Positions 27,256 to 34,551 of a stretch of DNA of 64,000 nucleotides are shown piece by piece (the stretch's first letter is position 1; every line of letters begins with the position of its first letter). The DNA lies in the NCBI RefSeq assembly GCF_041355105.1, contig NZ_JBFUPK010000001.1:372001-436000 (forward strand). The letters run 5' to 3'. Origin of the DNA: Terriglobus sp. RCC_193 (GTDB lineage: Bacteria; Acidobacteriota; Terriglobia; Terriglobales; Acidobacteriaceae). The notes under the pieces were generated by a model that saw only the letters and a list, made by a program, of their open reading frames with translations, was not told the DNA's origin and did no database searches. Both the position numbers and the translations under genes were made by a program.

Positions 27256-27951
27256 ATGTCGAATCGCACGATCCGTATTTTGAAGGTTGTTGTGTTCCTG
27301 TTGGCGTTGGTGCCGGTGGGAGGGATCATCTGGCAGTTCCAGACAAACAACCTGGGCGCCGATCCAGTGAACACTCTCACGCATGAGACGGGCGATTGGA
27401 CCGTGTACATGCTGTTGGCTTCGCTGGCAGTGACGCCGTTGCGAAGGCTTTCGCCAAAGCTGGCGTGGTTGATTCGCTTTCGCCGGATGCTGGGGCTGTG
27501 GGCGTTCTTCTGGGCCTCGCTGCACCTGTTGACGTATGTGCTGCTGTTCTCAGGTTTTGATTTGCCGGGTGCATTTACGGCGCTGCGAATGGGCGACCTG
27601 CACACCGTTGTCGCGGATTGGAAGACCGTGTGGCCGACCATGGTGGAGGACATTCAGAAACGCCGGTTTATCCAGGTGGGCATGCTGGCCTATGTGATTT
27701 TGCTGGCGCTTGCAGTGACGTCGCCGCAGTGGGTGCTGCGGAAAATGGGCGGGAAGTCGTGGCAGACGCTGCATCGTACCGTGTACGGCGCTGCGGTGCT
27801 CGGCATCATTCACTACTGGTGGCTGGTGAAGAAGGGCAATCATGCACCGATGAAAGACACGGTTGTGCTTGCTGTGGTGTTGCTGGCGCGGCCTGCCACG
27901 AAGTGGCTGCAGGAATGGATGGCTGCCCGACGGAAGCTCACTGCAGTTTGA
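27256..27951 (+). CDS. msrQ: protein-methionine-sulfoxide reductase haem-binding membrane subunit
   Basis: Inner-membrane b-type haem protein (YedZ family) that passes quinol-derived electrons to MsrP. The 231-residue product has about six hydrophobic helices. Conserved features include THETGDWTVYMLLASLAVTPL (first haem-ligand His), RFRRMLGLWAFFWASLHLLTYVLLF (second His region), TSPQWVLRKMGGKSWQTLHRTVYGAAVLGIIHYWW (third and fourth His) and a short basic C-terminus. It is the second gene of a two-gene operon; after its stop lies a repeat-bearing intergenic region rather than a clear terminator. Confidence 0.93.
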   Translation: MSNRTIRILKVVVFLLALVPVGGIIWQFQTNNLGADPVNTLTHETGDWTVYMLLASLAVTPLRRLSPKLAWLIRFRRMLGLWAFFWASLHLLTYVLLFSGFDLPGAFTALRMGDLHTVVADWKTVWPTMVEDIQKRRFIQVGMLAYVILLALAVTSPQWVLRKMGGKSWQTLHRTVYGAAVLGIIHYWWLVKKGNHAPMKDTVVLAVVLLARPATKWLQEWMAARRKLTAV

Positions 27952-27961
27952 GCCGTATCGC

Positions 27962-28105
27962 TTCGTCATTCTGAGCGCAGCGAAGAATCCCGACGCGTTC
28001 TATCCTGCCGCAGATGCTGAAGGTTTCTCGCCAGAAAGCCTCAAGCGGTGTTGCAAGGAACCAGCACTGTGGGGATTCTTCGTCGCTTTGCTCCTCAGAA
28101 TGGCG
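27962..28105. repeat. imperfect inverted repeat of a dispersed CTGAG...CAGCGAAGAATCC element
   Basis: The left arm (27962-27991) reads CGTCATTCTGAGCGCAGCG then AAGAATCCC. The right arm (about 28070-28105) is its imperfect inverse (GGGGATTCTTCGTCGC ... CAGAATGGCGG), some 78 bp away, so a transcript could form a long stem. A relative of the same element lies at 62871-62908. No coding sequence covers this 173 bp gap between msrQ and the minus-strand deacetylase gene. Confidence 0.7.
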
Positions 28106-28124
28106 GCAACGGTGAAGGCGATTC

Positions 28125-28856
28125 TTACTCAGTGCCTTCGATCAGGCTGTGCGTGATGGTGGCGGCCTGGGGATCGTTTGCGGCGGCCAGGGTGTAGAAC
28201 TCGCGATGGCCGTGTTTCTCCCAGAAGGGACGCACCTTTTCCAGCACTGGAAGCTGCGAGGTGTGCTGCTCAAAGGCTTCGTATTTCCGCTGCTTCACGG
28301 CGGAGACATCGAGCTCCACTGTCCAGGGCGCAGGTTGCTGCGGTTCGCGGTCGGGCAGGGTGAAGTCCGTGCTCTGGTGATAGAGGCGCTGTGCGACCCA
28401 CGGTTCCAGGCCGAGTCCCGGAAAGCGCTTGGAACGCGCCGACCAGTGGAACGCCGCAGAGGTGAAGGCGCAAACGGCGGTGTGGTCTGCATGCACGTTC
28501 AATGAGCCGTCGAGGCCGAAGGTGAGTACGACGTTTGGCTTCCATATGCGCATGCGTTCGACGAGACGCTTCGCTGCATCCATGAGAGGAACGGTCTCGA
28601 GTTTGCCATCCTGGTAATCCAGCAGTTCGTGCTTTGTGACGCCGAGAACAGCGCAGCTTCGTGCGAATTCTTCGCGGCGCATCCGGCCGAGGTCTGAGCC
28701 GTCGTGCGAGACACCGCGATTCGTGGCTGCCTGACCATCGGTGAGGCAGATGACGTATGTCTCCCAGCCTGCGTCTGCGGCGAGCGCGAGTGCTCCTCCA
28801 AAGGCGAAGCATTCGTCGTCCGGGTGTGCAATGACGCACATCAGGCGCTTTGGCAT
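28125..28856 (-). CDS. PIG-L family N-acetylglucosamine deacetylase-like protein
   Basis: Zinc-dependent deacetylase fold, 243 residues. The metal and catalytic motif is CVIAHPDDECFAFGGAL at the N-terminus, with a third ligand in the NVHADHTAVCAF block near residue 122. LDYQDGKLETVPL and RIWKPNVVLTFGLDGSLNVHADH follow the family pattern. PIG-L proteins include BshB/MshB (thiol cofactor synthesis) and GlcNAc-conjugate deacetylases. No bacillithiol or mycothiol gene is adjacent, so the substrate is open. Its start overlaps the 3' end of rnhB by 16 bp, so the two genes are probably translated from one message. Confidence 0.85.
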   Translation of the reverse strand: MPKRLMCVIAHPDDECFAFGGALALAADAGWETYVICLTDGQAATNRGVSHDGSDLGRMRREEFARSCAVLGVTKHELLDYQDGKLETVPLMDAAKRLVERMRIWKPNVVLTFGLDGSLNVHADHTAVCAFTSAAFHWSARSKRFPGLGLEPWVAQRLYHQSTDFTLPDREPQQPAPWTVELDVSAVKQRKYEAFEQHTSQLPVLEKVRPFWEKHGHREFYTLAAANDPQAATITHSLIEGTE

Positions 28857-29626
28857 GGCTCGATCTCCTCTGCAAATTCGGCGTCATCAAAGAGCAGGCC
28901 AGTGGTGGCAACGGCGCTTTCCAGCGCATCGTCGCCGAAGAACTTTGCGACGGGCGCGAAGGAGCGGCGATGCCACTTTGTGGGGCCATGTTCGTCGAGT
29001 GCTCGACGGTGTTCCGGTGTGGCGTATCCCTTGTGTGAATCCAGACCGTATTGCGGATGGTCAAGGTGCATCTCGCGCATCATCGCGTCGCGATGCACCT
29101 TGGCGAGGACGCTGGCGGCGGCGATGGAAATCGACAGGGAATCGCCGTAAATGAGCTTGGTCTGTGCACTGGGATGGTCGATGCGCATGGCGTCGATGAG
29201 CAGGTGGTCCGGCGTGCATCCGAGTGCGTCCACGGCGAGTCGCATCGCAAGGCGTGAAGCCTGGTAGATGTTGATACGGTCAATGGTTTCGGCATCGACC
29301 TCCGCGACCGCGTGGGCGATGGCGCATTTCACGATCTCCTTGCGCAGCTTCTCGCGTTCTTCACGTGTGAGCTGTTTCGAGTCGCGCAGGCCGAGTTTCT
29401 GCAGACGAGTCGTGCGCTCCGGAAGAATAACCGCACCGGCGACGACGGGGCCGAAGAGAGCGCCGCGGCCAACTTCATCCACGCCCGCGATGCAGACAAA
29501 GCCGTGGTAGCGGAGCGCCTGTTCCGGCGCGTCCGAACAGACCAGTGTGCGCAGCATCTGCTCCTTGGTCTGGCCTTCGGGGATGAAGGGTCGTTTACGG
29601 CGAAAAAGAGGGTCTGTCCGTTCCAT
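28841..29626 (-). CDS. rnhB: ribonuclease HII
   Basis: Removes ribonucleotides from DNA and degrades RNA-DNA hybrids. The 261-residue protein has the RNase HII core: CIAGVDEVGRGALFGPVVAGAVILP (Asp-Glu metal ligands in the GxDExGRG motif), LRDSKQLTREERE, YQASRLAMRLAVDAL, LLIDAMRID (third acidic residue) and YGDSLSISIAAASVLAKVHRD. HPQYGLDSHKGYATPEH closes the domain. An extra 45 or so residues at the N-terminus (MERTDPLFRRKRPFIPEGQ onward) and an acidic tail (DDAEFAEEIEPCQSA) are not part of the standard core. It overlaps the downstream PIG-L gene. Confidence 0.94.
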   Translation of the reverse strand: MERTDPLFRRKRPFIPEGQTKEQMLRTLVCSDAPEQALRYHGFVCIAGVDEVGRGALFGPVVAGAVILPERTTRLQKLGLRDSKQLTREEREKLRKEIVKCAIAHAVAEVDAETIDRINIYQASRLAMRLAVDALGCTPDHLLIDAMRIDHPSAQTKLIYGDSLSISIAAASVLAKVHRDAMMREMHLDHPQYGLDSHKGYATPEHRRALDEHGPTKWHRRSFAPVAKFFGDDALESAVATTGLLFDDAEFAEEIEPCQSA

Positions 29627-29674
29627 CTGGCGCGTTTCCAGTGTAACGGTTTTCGATGGGTGGCCAAGGGGATG

Positions 29675-29701
29675 AAAAAGCCGGCGGCAGGGCCACCGGC
29701 T
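29675..29701 (-). terminator. intrinsic terminator of the minus-strand hypothetical gene
   Basis: Read on the minus strand: AGCCGGTGGC, CCT loop, GCCGCCGGCT, then TTTT. The 10-bp stem has one mismatch. It lies about 20 bp after the stop codon at 29723. Confidence 0.7.
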
Positions 29702-29722
29702 CCGGTGAACAGAAAGAATGGC

Positions 29723-30301
29723 TTACGAGACGATGCCGCTCAGGGTAACGGGCTGGCTGTCGTTGATGCGTGTGCCGGGGCGGATGAGGGTGTTGTCCGC
29801 AAACGTGAGCGTATAGCCTCGCTCAAAGACCACGTCCCGATAAAAACGAACGCCTGTGCCAAGACCCGCAAAGATGTGATGGCCCAGCATGGAACGGAAA
29901 CGAAGGCCCAGCCACAGATTCTGGCCCAGCACGGTGCGGTCAAAACCTCGCCAGAACCAGATGAGTGGCTTGATGGGGTTGAAGCGGTCGCGATCCAGGT
30001 CGTCTTCCATTTCGGCAGGCAGCGTAACGTTGCGCGGGTCGATGGATTCGGCAAGCACGGACATGGGGAGTTCGCTGATAAGGGCAGCATTCATGCGCCC
30101 GCCATGAGGGCGACCGAGCAGAAGCATATGCAGTTCATCGCGGACAATTTCGCTGCGACGCACACAGTTGGTGTTGCGCGAGAACTCGGCGTTCAGATGA
30201 GCCAGCCATCTGCGGTAAATGGCTTCCGCCTCCGGCATGGGGCGGGGGATTTCTGTGTGGGCCTGTGTGTCGGGTTGTGGTTCCTGCACTGCGGTGGTCA
30301 T
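29723..30301 (-). CDS. hypothetical protein
   Basis: A 192-residue protein that I do not recognise. It starts MTTAVQEPQPDTQAHTEIP, with a Pro/Thr/Gln-rich disordered N-terminus of about 25 residues. An apparently helical segment (EAEAIYRRWLAHLNAEFSRN) follows, then RPHGGRMNAALISELPMSVLAE. The C-terminal part is Gly- and aromatic-rich (FWRGFDRTVLGQNLWLGLRFRSMLGHHIF) and ends in a likely beta region, FADNTLIRPGTRINDSQPVTLSG. No signal peptide is seen. GGGAG lies 8 nt before the ATG, favouring it over the GTG nine codons upstream. The gene has its own terminator and appears monocistronic. Confidence 0.6.
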   Translation of the reverse strand: MTTAVQEPQPDTQAHTEIPRPMPEAEAIYRRWLAHLNAEFSRNTNCVRRSEIVRDELHMLLLGRPHGGRMNAALISELPMSVLAESIDPRNVTLPAEMEDDLDRDRFNPIKPLIWFWRGFDRTVLGQNLWLGLRFRSMLGHHIFAGLGTGVRFYRDVVFERGYTLTFADNTLIRPGTRINDSQPVTLSGIVS

Positions 30302-30439
30302 CGGCGGGCTCCCTGTGCTTCGCAACACACCGTTTATACGCCTTTGGTTGCCCTTATTTCATCTGCCAGTTTATTGAGGTGGTGGCGGGCTCCCACATCT
30401 CAGCATCGAGACACGGGAAACTCGCCTTTGTCAGTCAAG

Positions 30440-31171
30440 TTACTCGATGGCAAAGATAGCGAAGACAGTGGAAGAACGTTCCACGCGGCGATTGGAGATG
30501 CTGAGTGGGCGCACGTCCTTGGCCATCGGCGCTGCCATCGCGCGCATCGCCATCATCGGACGTACTACAGCTTCCTGCGGCTGGTTGGAGGCGTAGAGCA
30601 GTGAGCCGACCTTGATATGCAGACCTTCCGCCATGCGTGCGGCGATAGCCTGTGCATGGGAGAGAGCCTTGGCCGAGGCTGCGGCTTCGAGAGCTGACGG
30701 GTCCTTCATCTCCCAGCCAATGCTGCCACTCTGGTTTGCTCCGGCTTTCACCGCAATGTCGAGGACGTGCGCGGCGTCGTTGGGGGTGGTGCGGACGGTC
30801 CAGCTCTGCGTGATGCGGAACTTCATGTTCTTGAGCGAGGCAGGAATGTTCTTCAGCTCGTATTCGTTGAGTGGCTGCAGGTTCTGGTCCTGGCTTTCGA
30901 TGGAGTCCGCAGGCACGTGCGCGGCGGCCAGTGCGTCAGTGATGGCGTTGGAGCGGCGCGAGCCTTCGGCGTAGGCACTCTGCTCATCTTCGCCATAGGC
31001 CTGATAGCCGATGTTTACAACGGCCTGATCCGCCATCGCGAAGGCGGTGTCTGTGGCACTGACGGTGATGCTGCGGTTGTCCTTGTTGATGGACAGCGTC
31101 TGGTTGACTTGCGCAAAAGACGTGGCGGCAAACAGGGTTGCGGCAACTGCAGCAATCATGGTCGATCTCAT
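30440..31171 (-). CDS. SIMPL (DUF541) domain-containing secreted protein
   Basis: A 243-residue exported protein of the SIMPL/DUF541 family, oxidative-stress-linked envelope proteins of unclear biochemical role. A signal peptide (MRSTMIAAVAATLFAATSFAQ) is followed by the family pattern: ITVSATDTAFAMADQAVVNIGYQA, RRSNAITDALAAAHVPADSIESQDQNLQP, FRITQSWTVRTTPNDAAHVLDIAVKAGA and ALSHAQAIAARMAEGLHIKVGSLLYASN. Its ATG overlaps the stop codon of a 60-codon upstream gene (ATGA), implying coupled translation. GGGAGGAAG precedes it. The longer open frame is not used. Confidence 0.83.
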   Translation of the reverse strand: MRSTMIAAVAATLFAATSFAQVNQTLSINKDNRSITVSATDTAFAMADQAVVNIGYQAYGEDEQSAYAEGSRRSNAITDALAAAHVPADSIESQDQNLQPLNEYELKNIPASLKNMKFRITQSWTVRTTPNDAAHVLDIAVKAGANQSGSIGWEMKDPSALEAAASAKALSHAQAIAARMAEGLHIKVGSLLYASNQPQEAVVRPMMAMRAMAAPMAKDVRPLSISNRRVERSSTVFAIFAIE

Positions 31172-31350
31172 GCTTCTTCCTCCCGCTGCAGCAGTTTCTG
31201 CAACGTTTCTTTGTGCTTGGACGTACGTTGTTGGGAGCGCGTCTTGTCGTCTGGCAGAACTATTTCCGGAGGCGGCGTGCCGACGCGTTCGCGCGCGTTG
31301 GCCTTGACCGCTTTGGTTGCGGAGAACACTTCTTTCTTTGCCTTGCTCAT
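31168..31350 (-). CDS. small basic hypothetical protein translationally coupled to the SIMPL gene
   Basis: A 60-residue, highly charged, probably unstructured or helical protein: MSKAKKEVFSATKAVKANAR, then PPPEIVLPDDKTRSQQR and KHKETLQKLLQREEEA. It has no cysteine, no signal peptide and no membrane segment. It was kept as real because its stop overlaps the SIMPL start by 4 bp on the same strand and its codon use matches the neighbours. I recognise no family. A nucleic-acid-binding or ribosome-associated role would fit the charge but is only a guess. Confidence 0.5.
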   Translation of the reverse strand: MSKAKKEVFSATKAVKANARERVGTPPPEIVLPDDKTRSQQRTSKHKETLQKLLQREEEA

Positions 31351-31442
31351 AGTTGTCTCTCATAACAAAGATGCACTCTGCAGGATGAAAGGATTATGCT
31401 CCTTCATGGTGAATCGTTTTTTATTCGCCAGGGGAGAGCCGC

Positions 31443-31718
31443 ATGGAAGAGCGCGATTTTTTTGATGAACGGACCGAGCCGCGGACACATACGCTGGTCT
31501 GTTCGAAATGCGGTGTCGCCGGGGAATACCAGTTGAACTGGCTGGTTCGCCGGAAGAAGCGGCAGTTGTCTGGACGGGCCGATGAACGGGACCGTGCGCG
31601 GTTTGCCAAGGCTCAGAACTACATGGTGCTGCGGGATGACACGGCAAACTGTACCAATCCGCGGTGCCGGAAGCGGTTTGAGATTGCTGGTATAAAGACC
31701 ATGGCGTTTATCGACTAG
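31443..31718 (+). CDS. small zinc-ribbon-like hypothetical protein
   Basis: A 91-residue cytoplasmic protein with two cysteine pairs about 48 residues apart: LVCSKCGVAGEY near residues 19-22 and NCTNPRCRKRF near 70-76. The spacing C-x2-C ... C-x4-C suggests a zinc-binding ribbon. A Lys/Arg-rich segment (RRKKRQLSGRADERDRARF) lies between. GGGGAGAG precedes the ATG by 6 nt. Followed on the same strand by another short hypothetical gene 80 bp away. No known family is recognised, but coding potential and the ribosome-binding site are good. Confidence 0.62.
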   Translation: MEERDFFDERTEPRTHTLVCSKCGVAGEYQLNWLVRRKKRQLSGRADERDRARFAKAQNYMVLRDDTANCTNPRCRKRFEIAGIKTMAFID

Positions 31719-31798
31719 GTAATAGCCGTTTCGCAAGACGCATTGCACCGGATGTGGTGTAATAACCATGTAGATTTCCGCAGGAGAACCAAGTTCCG

Positions 31799-32086
31799 AT
31801 GAGCCACGCACCTGTTGTCGTTTCCGAGCGCCACCTGACCACGGCAGAAGTTGAAGAGCTGGATCGCCGCCGCCGTCGCGGTCACCTGCTGCTGATCATC
31901 GGTCTGCAGATGCTGGTGGTAACGGCGCTGGTGAGCATTCTGTGGGTTGGCCAGGATCTGGCGCAGTCGCCGGGATGGTCGCACCCGATCTTTTACTGGG
32001 CCTGCATCACCGGCACGGTGTCAATTGTGTGCCTGCTGCGGGGAATGAGCCTGCGCCGTGGATTCCACGAGTTCACCAGCTACTAG
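31799..32086 (+). CDS. small two-helix membrane protein, hypothetical
   Basis: A 95-residue protein with a cytoplasmic, charged N-terminus (TTAEVEELDRRRRRG) and two predicted membrane helices: HLLLIIGLQMLVVTALVSILWV (about 29-50) and PIFYWACITGTVSIVCLLRG (about 63-82). It ends MSLRRGFHEFTSY. The Arg clusters before helix 1 and after helix 2 suggest both ends face the cytoplasm. The ATG is preceded by GGAG about 11 nt upstream. A strong terminator follows. No homologous family is recognised. Confidence 0.6.
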   Translation: MSHAPVVVSERHLTTAEVEELDRRRRRGHLLLIIGLQMLVVTALVSILWVGQDLAQSPGWSHPIFYWACITGTVSIVCLLRGMSLRRGFHEFTSY

Positions 32087-32112
32087 GCTGAACCCTCCGA
32101 CTACTTCGGTGG

Positions 32113-32139
32113 CCCGTGCTTCGGCACGGGTTTGCTTTT
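32113..32139 (+). terminator. intrinsic terminator with TTCG tetraloop
   Basis: Perfect 7-bp stem CCCGTGC / GCACGGG (32113-32119 and 32124-32130) closed by a stable TTCG loop and followed by TTTGCTTTTTG. It ends the short membrane-protein gene. It also rules out the upstream TTG of the moaA reading frame, which falls inside the T-tract. Confidence 0.85.
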
Positions 32140-32173
32140 TGAACGCAGTTTTCCTCGTGGAGACGAGTCCGCC

Positions 32174-33253
32174 GTGGCCATAGCTCAGATCATTCCGGAG
32201 ATGGTGACTGCGTCTCGGCTCGTGGGCGCAGAAGGGCGGCTGCGCGACAGTTTCGGAAGAGCGATTACCGATCTGCGGGTTGCCGTAACGGACCGTTGCA
32301 ACTATCGCTGCGTCTACTGCCGTACAGGCACCTCTGGCGGTGGTTACTCGGAACTGCCACTGACGGACTATGCGCACATGGTGCGGGTGCTGGTTGGCCT
32401 GGGGGTGGAGAAGATCCGTTTGACGGGCGGCGAGCCTCTGTTGCGTGAGGACCTGCCGGAACTCATCCGCGGTGTACGTGCGATGCGTCGTGCCTTCGAT
32501 GATGCGGGACTGCCGACAAGCGAAGGCGGACCGTTGGATATTGCACTGACGACAAATGGCCATCTGCTGGCACCCATTGCGAAAGACCTGAAGCGTGCCG
32601 GGCTGGACCGCATTACGGTGAGCCTGGATGCGGTGGACGAAAAGACGTTCGCGCGCGTCACGCGGGTACCTCGTGCCTTTGGCCGTGTTCTTGATGGCAT
32701 CCACGCGGCACAGGATGCCGGGCTGGCACCGGTGAAGGTGAATTGCGTTCTGCTGCGTGGATGGAATGACGACCAGATTGAAGCTTTCGGAGAGTTCGCG
32801 CGGCGCGAACATGTGATTCTCCGGTTCATTGAGTTCATGCCGCTGGAAGAGGACCACACATGGTCTCGCGATGCGGTGGTGACTGAGGCTGAAATTCTGG
32901 AGCGGCTGGGCGCGGTGTGGCCATTGGTTCCGTTGTCTCCCAACAGCGCCAGTGAGACGGCACGCCGCTATGAATTTGCGGATGGCCGTGGAGAGATTGG
33001 GATCATTGCGCCGGTGTCACGACCGTTCTGCGGACACTGTTCGCGCCTGCGGTTGACCAGCGATGGCAAGCTCCGGACGTGCCTGTTCTCACAGGTAGAT
33101 CATGATCTCTACGAGAAGGTGCAAGGCGGAGTCGCAGATGCGGAATTGGAGGCGTACATTCGAAATGTGGTGCGCGGAAAAGAAGAGCGACACCACATTG
33201 GCGAAGCAGGATTTGCAAAACCATCCCGTTCCATGGTGCAGATTGGCGGATGA
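32174..33253 (+). CDS. moaA: GTP 3',8-cyclase (molybdenum cofactor biosynthesis protein A)
   Basis: Radical-SAM enzyme that rearranges GTP in the first step of molybdenum cofactor synthesis. The N-terminal cluster motif is CNYRCVYC (preceded by DLRVAVTDR), and the C-terminal second 4Fe-4S site is CGHCSRLRLTSDGKLRTC. IRLTGGEPLLREDL and VSLDAVDEKTFARVTR are standard MoaA blocks. The protein lacks the usual C-terminal GG pair but ends with SMVQIGG, which serves. The frame begins at a TTG inside the upstream terminator; the GTG at 32174 (359 residues) is the first sensible start. The cofactor made here would serve MsrP, encoded 5 kb away. Confidence 0.94.
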   Translation: MAIAQIIPEMVTASRLVGAEGRLRDSFGRAITDLRVAVTDRCNYRCVYCRTGTSGGGYSELPLTDYAHMVRVLVGLGVEKIRLTGGEPLLREDLPELIRGVRAMRRAFDDAGLPTSEGGPLDIALTTNGHLLAPIAKDLKRAGLDRITVSLDAVDEKTFARVTRVPRAFGRVLDGIHAAQDAGLAPVKVNCVLLRGWNDDQIEAFGEFARREHVILRFIEFMPLEEDHTWSRDAVVTEAEILERLGAVWPLVPLSPNSASETARRYEFADGRGEIGIIAPVSRPFCGHCSRLRLTSDGKLRTCLFSQVDHDLYEKVQGGVADAELEAYIRNVVRGKEERHHIGEAGFAKPSRSMVQIGG

Positions 33254-33387
33254 TCTGTAGGCGCAGCGAGTGTCCCAATTGGTGTCATTTCACTGGAACG
33301 GTGATGCGTGTTTTACTCATTGAACAATTGTGTTGCGCGGAGAAACGCGGCTAAGGGAAATCCATAGAGCAGCAACCCAGGCCCAGG

Positions 33388-34551
33388 ATGATACGAAGAA
33401 AATCTCAGAAAGACCTCGAACTCGAGTTTGCGCAGTCATGGCAGCAGGACTATACGCGCCTGTTCCATGATGTAGCGCGGGCGCTGACGTCCACGCTCGA
33501 ACTGGAGATCGTCCTTACCACCGTTATGACCAAGATGGCCCAGGTCTTCCAGCCGGAGCGATGGTCCATGATGCTGGTGGATAAGGAAAAGAACGACCTG
33601 TACTATGCCATTGCGGCAGGCGAGGATTCCAATAGCCTGCGCGGTCTGCGCGTTCCCATGGGAGATGGTGTCGCTGGGTGGGTGGCGTCGTCTGGAAACC
33701 CAATTGTGGTTCCGGACACCTCTAACGACCCGCAATGGCAGGATTTTTCACGACGCAATCCTACGTTGAACATTCAGTCGATTGCCTGCGTTCCGGTACG
33801 TTCTTCGGAGGGCGTGCTGGGCGTGATCCAGTTGCTGAACAGCAAGGTGGATCTGCTGAGTGATTTTTCTATCCAGTTTCTGCGTGTGTTGTGTGATTTC
33901 AGCGCCATTGCAATTCGTAATGCCGCTGACATGAAACGCATTCATCTGCTGTCCATCACGGACGACTGCACCGGCTTGTTTAATGCGCGGCATCTTTACA
34001 CCTTGCTGGAAGAACAGCTTTCACGAACGGACAAGACACCCTTCAGCTTGCTGTTCATGGACCTGGATCACTTCAAGAGCGTGAATGATACGCATGGGCA
34101 TCTGGTGGGTAGCCGTCTGCTGGCAGAGGTGGGTGAGATGATTCGCCGTGTGGTCGGGGCAGATATACCGGCGTTCCGATACGGCGGTGACGAGTTTGTG
34201 GCGCTGCTTCCAGAACACGACCGACTACAGGGACGTGAGATGGCTTTGCGGCTTTTTCGCGCGCTGCGAGAACAATCTTTCCTGGAGGACAAGGGGCTTT
34301 CGCTGCGCCTTCGCGGGTCCTTTGGTATGGCAACGTATCCGGACGATGCACTTACAGTGGAAGGCATCATCAAGGCTGCGGACGACATGATGTATCACGT
34401 GAAGGGAACGACACGTGACAACCTTGCTATTGCAGGCCTCGGGTCCATCCTGAAGGATGGTGAACTGAATTTGCGTGAATCTAAGGTACGGAACGTCGCG
34501 GCGCCAGCACAGGAGCACGTCGCGCTTCCGGCAGGATCGCATCGCGATTAG
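33388..34551 (+). CDS. GAF-GGDEF diguanylate cyclase
   Basis: Cytoplasmic signalling enzyme predicted to make cyclic di-GMP from two GTP. A GAF domain covers about residues 35-180 (LEIVLTTVMTKMAQVFQPERW, VPMGDGVAGWVASSG, IACVPVRSSEGVLGVIQLLNSK). The GGDEF domain begins at LLSITDDCTGLFNARHLY, with FSLLFMDLDHFKSVNDTHGHLVG and the intact active-site motif RYGGDEFVALL near 264. The product-inhibition RxxD site, normally five residues before GGDEF, is not present in that position (VGAD). The 3' end overlaps the convergent secreted-protein gene by 71 bp. No histidine kinase or transmembrane segment is present, so it senses an internal ligand. Confidence 0.9.
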   Translation: MIRRKSQKDLELEFAQSWQQDYTRLFHDVARALTSTLELEIVLTTVMTKMAQVFQPERWSMMLVDKEKNDLYYAIAAGEDSNSLRGLRVPMGDGVAGWVASSGNPIVVPDTSNDPQWQDFSRRNPTLNIQSIACVPVRSSEGVLGVIQLLNSKVDLLSDFSIQFLRVLCDFSAIAIRNAADMKRIHLLSITDDCTGLFNARHLYTLLEEQLSRTDKTPFSLLFMDLDHFKSVNDTHGHLVGSRLLAEVGEMIRRVVGADIPAFRYGGDEFVALLPEHDRLQGREMALRLFRALREQSFLEDKGLSLRLRGSFGMATYPDDALTVEGIIKAADDMMYHVKGTTRDNLAIAGLGSILKDGELNLRESKVRNVAAPAQEHVALPAGSHRD

